Source: JBCCRH01 sp039208045
Lineage (GTDB): Bacteria > Bacteroidota > Bacteroidia > Chitinophagales > Saprospiraceae
Assembly (NCBI GenBank): GCA_039208045.1
Contig: JBCCRH010000200.1
Location: 1 to 10,608, forward strand
Length of the DNA stretch: 10,608 nt
Direction of reading: 5' to 3'
This document shows positions 7,401 to 10,608 of the stretch, piece after piece. The notes under the pieces were generated by a model. That model was not told where the DNA came from. It searched no databases and saw only the letters and a list, made by a program, of their open reading frames with translations. The position numbers and the translations under genes are program-made. Position 1 is the stretch's first letter. The number at the start of each line of letters is the position of its first letter.

Positions 7401-10400
7401 GTACCGTAGATGGCAGTGATTTTGAAATCGAAGGGCCTACGGATGATTTGACTGTCCTTGCTGCGCCAGAGCTTACTAAATCGTTTATTGATGATCCAGT
7501 TAATGCTGGAGAGACCGCTACCTTAGAATTTACGATTACCTATTCAGATGAAGCTACGGTAGATGCCACCAATATCAATTTTACAGATGATTTGAATGCC
7601 GCTTTAGCTGGATTAAGCTACTCAGGCCCCACGCTGGCAGATATATGTGGTACAGGATCCCAACTCAGTGGAACCACTAATTTGAGCTTTACTGGTGGTA
7701 CCCTTTCGCCCGGTGGAAGTTGTACGTTCAGCATCCAAGTGGAGGTGCCCGCAAGTGCGGTACCCGGCTCCTATCCTAGTACCACTAGTGCATTAAGCTC
7801 CACGGTAGATGGACAAACCGTTATGGGGCAAGCGGCAAGCGATGATTTGGATGTTGGAGGATTGGATTTCACCAAAGAATTTATCGACGATCCTGCTTTG
7901 CCAGGTGGCTTGGCTACCCTACGCTACACCATCGAGAATAACACAGCCTTTGATGCCACTACTATTTCATTTTCCGAACCCATAAGTAATACCTTATCTG
8001 GCCTTACCTTTTTGGGACCTGATCAGTCAGACGTTTGTGGCGCTGGCTCTTTTTTATCGATCCTGAGTAACAACACCTTTTTATTTATCACAAATGGTAA
8101 TCTTACCGCTGGTAGTAGCTGTAGCTTTGATGTACAAGTCCGTGTGCCAATGGGTGCTGCAAATGGAGCATACACAAGTACAACGAGCAATTTAGTGGGG
8201 ATGATCAATGGCTCTACGTTCGTTGCAGACCCAGCAAGTGACCCACTACTCGTAGATGACACTCGTCTGGAACTTACCAAATCCTTTACAGATGATCCGG
8301 CAGCGCCAGGGGGTACGGTGACATTAGAATACACCATTACGAATTTAGACGCCGCTAATAGTATTGATAATATCGCCTTTTCGGATAATTTAAGTGACGT
8401 AATTGATGGCCTGACTAGGCCAGGCGCTACGCTAACCAGCTTCTGCGGCGGAAGCTCTTCCCTTACAGGTTATAGCATGGTGAATGTAAGTGGTGCTAGT
8501 TTGGCTGCTGGCGGCTCTTGTACTTTTAGTATTACACTGGATGTACCAGCCAATGCAGCCCGTGGCTCGGTGAACCCGAGCACCTCTAGTGAAATCACAG
8601 GTGAAATTAGCGGCATTGCTGTACGTGGCGAACCAGCCTCTGATGACCTATTCATCCAGGCCTTGGAACTTACCAAGGCATTTAGCGGAAGCGCTACTGC
8701 AGGCGGCACTGCTACCCTCACCTTTACACTGACTAATGAAAGTAGTGAAACAATAAGTGATATAGAATTTACAGACGACCTGGATGCCTTTATCTCGGGC
8801 GCTACTATTATGACCTTACCTAGCGATGTAAGCACTTGTGGGGCAGCATCCGGTATATCTGGTACCTCCGAGCTATCCTTTGGTCGTGGGCAGCTGAGAG
8901 CTGGGGAGTCTTGCACTTTCGATATTGAAGTGATGATCCCTTGTGGCACTATGCCTGATGACTATGTCAATACTACAAGTACCGTCAGTTTTGATGGTGC
9001 CTCTGGCTTTGCCCCCGCTGCTACCGCTACTCTAACTGTTGGTGCTACCCCTGCTACCGGAAGCTTTACCGCAACGACAAGCAGTGTATGCTTTAATGAC
9101 GCAATACTTACCAATCAGAGTGGTGGTCTGCCATTAGGTGGTACTTATAGTGGGCCCGGTGTGACGGACACTGGAAATGATACGTATAGTTTTAACCCAT
9201 CTGCAGCAGGTGCTGGTATTAAGACAATTACCTATTCGGTACTGGATGACAATGGCTGTAATACAGTAGAGTATATGGACAACATCACTGTAAATCCACC
9301 TCCAGCAGTCAACTTTACAGCACCAGCGGATCTATGCTTGAATGACGATCCTGTTCTTGGCCTAGGTGGAGGTACACCAACTGGCGGCACCTACAGTGGC
9401 CCTGGCGTGACGGATGGTATGGATGGCATGACCTTTGATTTTGACCCAGATGAAGCAGGTGTTGGTACGCATATTATTACCTATGAATTTACGGATGGCA
9501 ATGGCTGTACAGCCACTGCAATGGATGATATAGAAGTATTTGCTCTACCAATAGTGACCTTTACGGCACCCAATGATATTTGTATTGATCAGGGTATACA
9601 GTCGGGGCTTAGTGGTGGGATGCCAGTGGGTGGTACCTATAGTGGCCCTGGCGTGACGGATAATAATGGCACTTATAGCTTTGATCCATCTGTAGCAGGG
9701 GCTGGTGTACGTACTATCGAGTATGAATTTACGGATTTCAATGGCTGTACCGTTGTTGCGTCAGATAATATTGAGGTGCTGGAAGGTGCAGATCTATCGG
9801 TCACCAAGACGGATGGGGTGACTTCAGTAGCCCCAGGGGGTACGATCACCTACACAATAGTTGTGTCGAACGCAGGCCCGTGTACCGATCCTTCGGTTAT
9901 ACTCTCCGATATTTTTCCTGGGGTACTGACGGCTACCTACACGAGTACGGCTAGTGGCGGTGCGACTGGAAATACTGCATCGGGCGCTGGTGATTTAGCG
10001 GAAACGCTGAGCATGCCTGCGGGTAGCTCAGTAACCTATACCGTTACAGCCACTGTAGATTGTGGTACCACAGGTACCCTGAGTAACACCGCTACCGCAA
10101 CTGCTTCGGTTTCTGATCCAGACACAAATAATAATAGTGCTACCGACGATGATACTCAGTTGACCTCCTTACCAGTAGTGAGCTTTACTGCACCGGATGA
10201 CTTATGTGAAAATATAGGCCTACAAGTAGGACTCAGCGGCGGCATGCCTTCTGGTGGTACCTACAGTGGCCCTGGTGTAGCCAATAACATCGATGGTACC
10301 TTCAACTTTAATCCAGCAGTTGCAGGAGTAGGAACCAGCACCATTACCTATGGAATAATGACTGCCGAAGGCTGTATGGTGAGTGCCAGTGATGACATAG

Positions 10401-10608
10401 AAGTCTTTGCTCCACCAGTAGTAAGTTTTGTAGCTCCTGACGATTTTTGCATTAACGAAGGCCCTATTAGCTTAACAGGTGGCATGCCAGCAGGTGGTAC
10501 GTATGCGGAGCTAGGCGGTAGCCCTGATGTGGTAGATAATGGCAATGGCACCTTTAGTTTTAACCCTAGTACGACCGGCGTTTACATTATCGTGTATACG
10601 TTTACGGA
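4418..10608 (+). CDS. Giant secreted multi-domain repeat protein, adhesin-like (3' partial, at least 2063 residues)
   Basis: One reading frame runs without a stop from ATG 4418 to the window end (2063 codons plus two bases). The signal peptide is typical: MKKF with basic residues, a hydrophobic core to about residue 24, and probable cleavage after LSA (24-26). Modules in order: CUB-like 1 (28-139), A1 (about 149-219), A2 (223-298), CUB-like 2 (300-408), A3 (418-491), eight DUF11/DUF7933-like modules B1-B8 (496-1543), A4-A6 (1549-1789), a typical DUF11 module (1791-1915), then A7 (1918-1998) and A8 (1999 onward, cut by the edge). Lys and Arg are rare, and Gly, Thr, Ser, Asp and Ala dominate, as in large acidic extracellular Bacteroidota proteins. 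There are no catalytic motifs. The expected role is cell-surface adhesion, matrix formation or gliding-related structure after Sec and type IX export, but the C-terminal sorting signal is outside the window. An A-rich stretch stands in for a Shine-Dalgarno site before the ATG, as is usual in this phylum. Secretion is well supported; function is inference. Confidence 0.9.
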   Translation, partial: MKKFTRAFRLVVMVLAVCYFPHVLSAQCDGGETLNTYCYANGETNNVAFEICPSAGQAVEARIIGGSFFIPLNSLTVYSGTQGSGTAGTIQFGPTNMMGAIPNVTITSLGADQCLIFITNTNPASVACVQGFGDPIEVCSRDIAATTVGLNIDPDEFCATDGVQTLGGGFPAGGMYSGTGVSDNSDGTFDFDPSGLGGQTITVTYTNGGTATDEISVLATGGVSFTALDDVCLDEGLQTNLSGGSPAGGTYSGPGVMDNGNGTYSFNPGVAGLGVQTISYTEPDGCMETITDDVEVLAACGCPQGQTSFFYCYDNNETDVVAFEVCPNGGEFAKATINGGSYASGDQLTVYEGAPSSGTAGTLLNTLTGEVSGNEFAAATADNCIIFVSTSNVVLSCQDGFADGLSVCGESLPSSGTVTFTAPDDLSVNAGVQMGLSGGLPTGGVYIGDGVTDGMDGVTYSFDPAIAGVGTTTITYEVSGVGSASDEVEVLNLLPPTFSKSFAPSTVGLSNVSLLTLTIDNTGSATPAEDLAFVDNLPAGIQIASVPGAQTTCNAGTLTAPAGGSTISYTGGEIAGSSSCTISVYVVGTALGLQTNITGDLTSSSGNSGIAQASLNVVDNDVALSMAFSPSTVNVGERSRITYTFDNSQGTNFRGISMSNLFPDGLVIATPANGDPGCSQLFTPVAGATSVFASNLFINAGEICVVEIDVVATAPGEYVNVLSQPTGTGARGLAVAKLTVNPQAALNIQTAFNPISANIGETAMLEVTIDNNDRSFDATNVEFNIDLDAALTGLAVVGAPLNNVCGTGSQITGTSTLALSGGTISAGGNCTFTVPVMVPNSATAQEVTTTTSAITATVDGNTVTGNTSTATLFIGNFPTVTKTFLTDPIVAGGTTQLEITITNNSATSDLTAVSFSDDLDDLLSGVRVTGGTGNNICGNGSSLFYSCGNPNCDNIVTFFNGSIPASGSCSFTIDIQVPAGAVGGTYTNELGIVAGTVDGSDFEIEGPTDDLTVLAAPELTKSFIDDPVNAGETATLEFTITYSDEATVDATNINFTDDLNAALAGLSYSGPTLADICGTGSQLSGTTNLSFTGGTLSPGGSCTFSIQVEVPASAVPGSYPSTTSALSSTVDGQTVMGQAASDDLDVGGLDFTKEFIDDPALPGGLATLRYTIENNTAFDATTISFSEPISNTLSGLTFLGPDQSDVCGAGSFLSILSNNTFLFITNGNLTAGSSCSFDVQVRVPMGAANGAYTSTTSNLVGMINGSTFVADPASDPLLVDDTRLELTKSFTDDPAAPGGTVTLEYTITNLDAANSIDNIAFSDNLSDVIDGLTRPGATLTSFCGGSSSLTGYSMVNVSGASLAAGGSCTFSITLDVPANAARGSVNPSTSSEITGEISGIAVRGEPASDDLFIQALELTKAFSGSATAGGTATLTFTLTNESSETISDIEFTDDLDAFISGATIMTLPSDVSTCGAASGISGTSELSFGRGQLRAGESCTFDIEVMIPCGTMPDDYVNTTSTVSFDGASGFAPAATATLTVGATPATGSFTATTSSVCFNDAILTNQSGGLPLGGTYSGPGVTDTGNDTYSFNPSAAGAGIKTITYSVLDDNGCNTVEYMDNITVNPPPAVNFTAPADLCLNDDPVLGLGGGTPTGGTYSGPGVTDGMDGMTFDFDPDEAGVGTHIITYEFTDGNGCTATAMDDIEVFALPIVTFTAPNDICIDQGIQSGLSGGMPVGGTYSGPGVTDNNGTYSFDPSVAGAGVRTIEYEFTDFNGCTVVASDNIEVLEGADLSVTKTDGVTSVAPGGTITYTIVVSNAGPCTDPSVILSDIFPGVLTATYTSTASGGATGNTASGAGDLAETLSMPAGSSVTYTVTATVDCGTTGTLSNTATATASVSDPDTNNNSATDDDTQLTSLPVVSFTAPDDLCENIGLQVGLSGGMPSGGTYSGPGVANNIDGTFNFNPAVAGVGTSTITYGIMTAEGCMVSASDDIEVFAPPVVSFVAPDDFCINEGPISLTGGMPAGGTYAELGGSPDVVDNGNGTFSFNPSTTGVYIIVYTFT
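4499..4834 (+). repeat. CUB-like module 1 (residues 28-139) of the giant protein
   Basis: First mature domain. It contains Cys28, 38, 52, 114, 128 and 139 and the CUB-like core LTVYSG (residues 74-79), then SGTAG. It aligns with residues 302-408: both share YCY..NET..VAFE.CP, LTVY.G...SGTAG and a D.C.IF end with matching cysteine spacing. CUB-like beta-sandwiches of this kind usually mediate binding in extracellular proteins; no ligand can be named. Confidence 0.6.
4862..5311 (+). repeat. Type A modules A1 and A2 (residues about 149-298)
   Basis: Two tandem copies of a Gly-rich Ig-like module seen in many Bacteroidota surface proteins: an opening with D..C, then LSGG.PAGGTYSGPGV, D(N)GNGT(Y/F).F(N/D)P, a T(I/V)T(Y) strand and a final D(D)(V)EVLA. 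A2 has the Cys pair 232/286. A1 keeps Cys158 but lacks the second Cys, reading TNGGTATDE at the corresponding point. Confidence 0.75.
5315..5641 (+). repeat. CUB-like module 2 (residues 300-408) of the giant protein
   Basis: Second copy of the CUB-like module, with Cys302, 312, 326, 384, 397 and 408. Spacings of 10, 14, 58, 13 and 11 compare with 10, 14, 62, 14 and 11 in copy 1. LTVYEGAPSSGTAG replaces LTVYSGTQGSGTAG. CUB-like 1 is followed by A1-A2 and CUB-like 2 by A3, suggesting a duplicated CUB+A block. Confidence 0.6.
5669..5890 (+). repeat. Type A module A3 (residues 418-491), without the cysteine pair
   Basis: Begins VTFTAPDDLSV where other copies have DLC, and ends with GVGSASDEVEVL where others have NGC; both cysteines are absent together. 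The core reads GGLPTGGVYIGDGV, changed from GGTYSGPGV. It borders the start of the eight-copy B array. Confidence 0.75.
5903..9046 (+). repeat. Array of eight type B (DUF11/DUF7933-like) modules, B1-B8
   Basis: Boundaries by residue: B1 496-619, B2 620-742, B3 743-876, B4 877-1015, B5 1016-1148, B6 1149-1281, B7 1282-1415, B8 1416-1543. Each opens with a K(S/T/E/A)F or (A/S)F segment, often followed by (I/T)DDP, then a GG-T-TL-(E/T)(F/Y)TI(T/E)N strand, a (F)(S/T)DDL-type segment and L(S)GG.L..G.SCTF.(I/V).V, ending near a (A)(S/T)DDL strand. This is the beta-sandwich pattern of DUF11-type surface domains. Every copy has a Cys pair 25-32 residues apart, which should form a disulfide outside the cell. 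B1 is nearest the DUF7933 pattern as I remember it. B4-B8 resemble each other most, pointing to later internal duplication. Confidence 0.75.
9062..9784 (+). repeat. Type A modules A4-A6 (residues 1549-1789)
   Basis: Three tandem copies with the full pattern: GGTYSGPGVTD in each, the NGC motif near the end and a final D(N/D)I(T/E)V. Cys pairs are 1558/1614, 1640/1697 and 1722/1777. A5 and A6 share a 21-base identical DNA tract (9395-9415 and 9641-9661), so the copies are recent or kept alike by recombination. Confidence 0.8.
9788..10162 (+). repeat. DUF11 module (residues 1791-1915)
   Basis: A standard single DUF11 domain: ADLSVTKTDG opening, APGGTITYTIVVSNAGP, LSDIFPG, SVTYTVTATV and L(S)NTATATA, ending SDPDTNNNSATDDDT. 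It differs from the B array in lacking the SCTF cysteine arrangement, although Cys1823 and Cys1898 occur. It sits between A6 and A7 and breaks an otherwise regular A array. DUF11 domains are structural beta-sandwich repeats of surface proteins. Confidence 0.85.
10169..10608 (+). repeat. Type A modules A7 and A8 (residues 1918-2063, A8 cut by the edge)
   Basis: A7 (1918-1998) has DDLC at 1927-1930, GGMPSGGTYSGPGV and EGC ending at Cys1986. A8 starts at 1999 with Cys2011, but its core reads GGTYAELGGSPDVVDN, a short insertion relative to GGTYSGPGV. The window ends inside A8, so further modules and the C-terminal anchor or sorting domain lie beyond it. Confidence 0.75.

Noticed and set aside
8470..8949. 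A 159-codon minus-strand frame
   Set aside because: Antisense to modules B7-B8, with composition explained by the sense codons; no sign of an independent gene.
4418..10608. High frequency of the palindrome GGTACC as a possible regulatory or restriction-related signal
   Set aside because: It mostly arises where Gly-Thr is encoded by GGT ACC in a protein rich in Gly-Thr, so codon use accounts for it.

Overview
The window looks like chromosomal DNA of a Bacteroidota bacterium, possibly Saprospiria/Lewinella-like. This rests on four things: a PurF of the long Bacteroidota form, a short membrane protein just upstream of mutL as seen in many Bacteroidota, TAnnTTTG-type promoter elements in place of sigma70 boxes, and weak Shine-Dalgarno sequences in front of a giant secreted repeat protein. 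The genus-level guess is inference.

Layout. (1) Positions 1-1558, minus strand: an amidophosphoribosyltransferase (purine synthesis) whose C-terminus lies outside the window. (2) Positions 1559-1712: a divergent intergenic region with a good candidate promoter for the purF-like gene and a weak one for the plus-strand genes. (3) Positions 1713-3993, plus strand: a 109-residue single-pass membrane protein of unknown function followed 31 bp later by mutL, probably one transcript. (4) Positions 3994-4417: 424 bp of non-coding DNA made of interleaved direct and inverted repeats, then a promoter-like box and a leader with a hairpin. (5) Positions 4418-10608, plus strand: one uninterrupted reading frame of at least 2063 codons, open at the window edge. 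It fills 58% of the window and is missed by simple ORF callers that need a stop codon.

The giant protein has a signal peptide and is a mosaic of four module types. These are two CUB-like Cys-rich modules, eight copies (seven complete and an eighth cut by the window edge) of a roughly 75-80 residue Gly-rich module (type A, core GGTYSGPGV), eight consecutive roughly 123-139 residue DUF11/DUF7933-like beta-sandwich modules (type B), and one more typical DUF11 module. The order is SP-CUB1-A1-A2-CUB2-A3-B1..B8-A4-A5-A6-DUF11-A7-A8-(continues). It is most simply read as a large cell-surface or secreted adhesin-like protein, probably a type IX secretion substrate. The C-terminal sorting domain that would prove this is not in the window.

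The purine and mismatch-repair genes are housekeeping. The giant gene has its own leader and no visible functional link to them. I see no CRISPR array, tRNA, rRNA, transposase, phage gene or defence system here. The least ordinary parts are the giant mosaic protein, with cysteine pairs kept or lost together, the repeat-built spacer before it, and the loss of metal-binding motifs in MutL.
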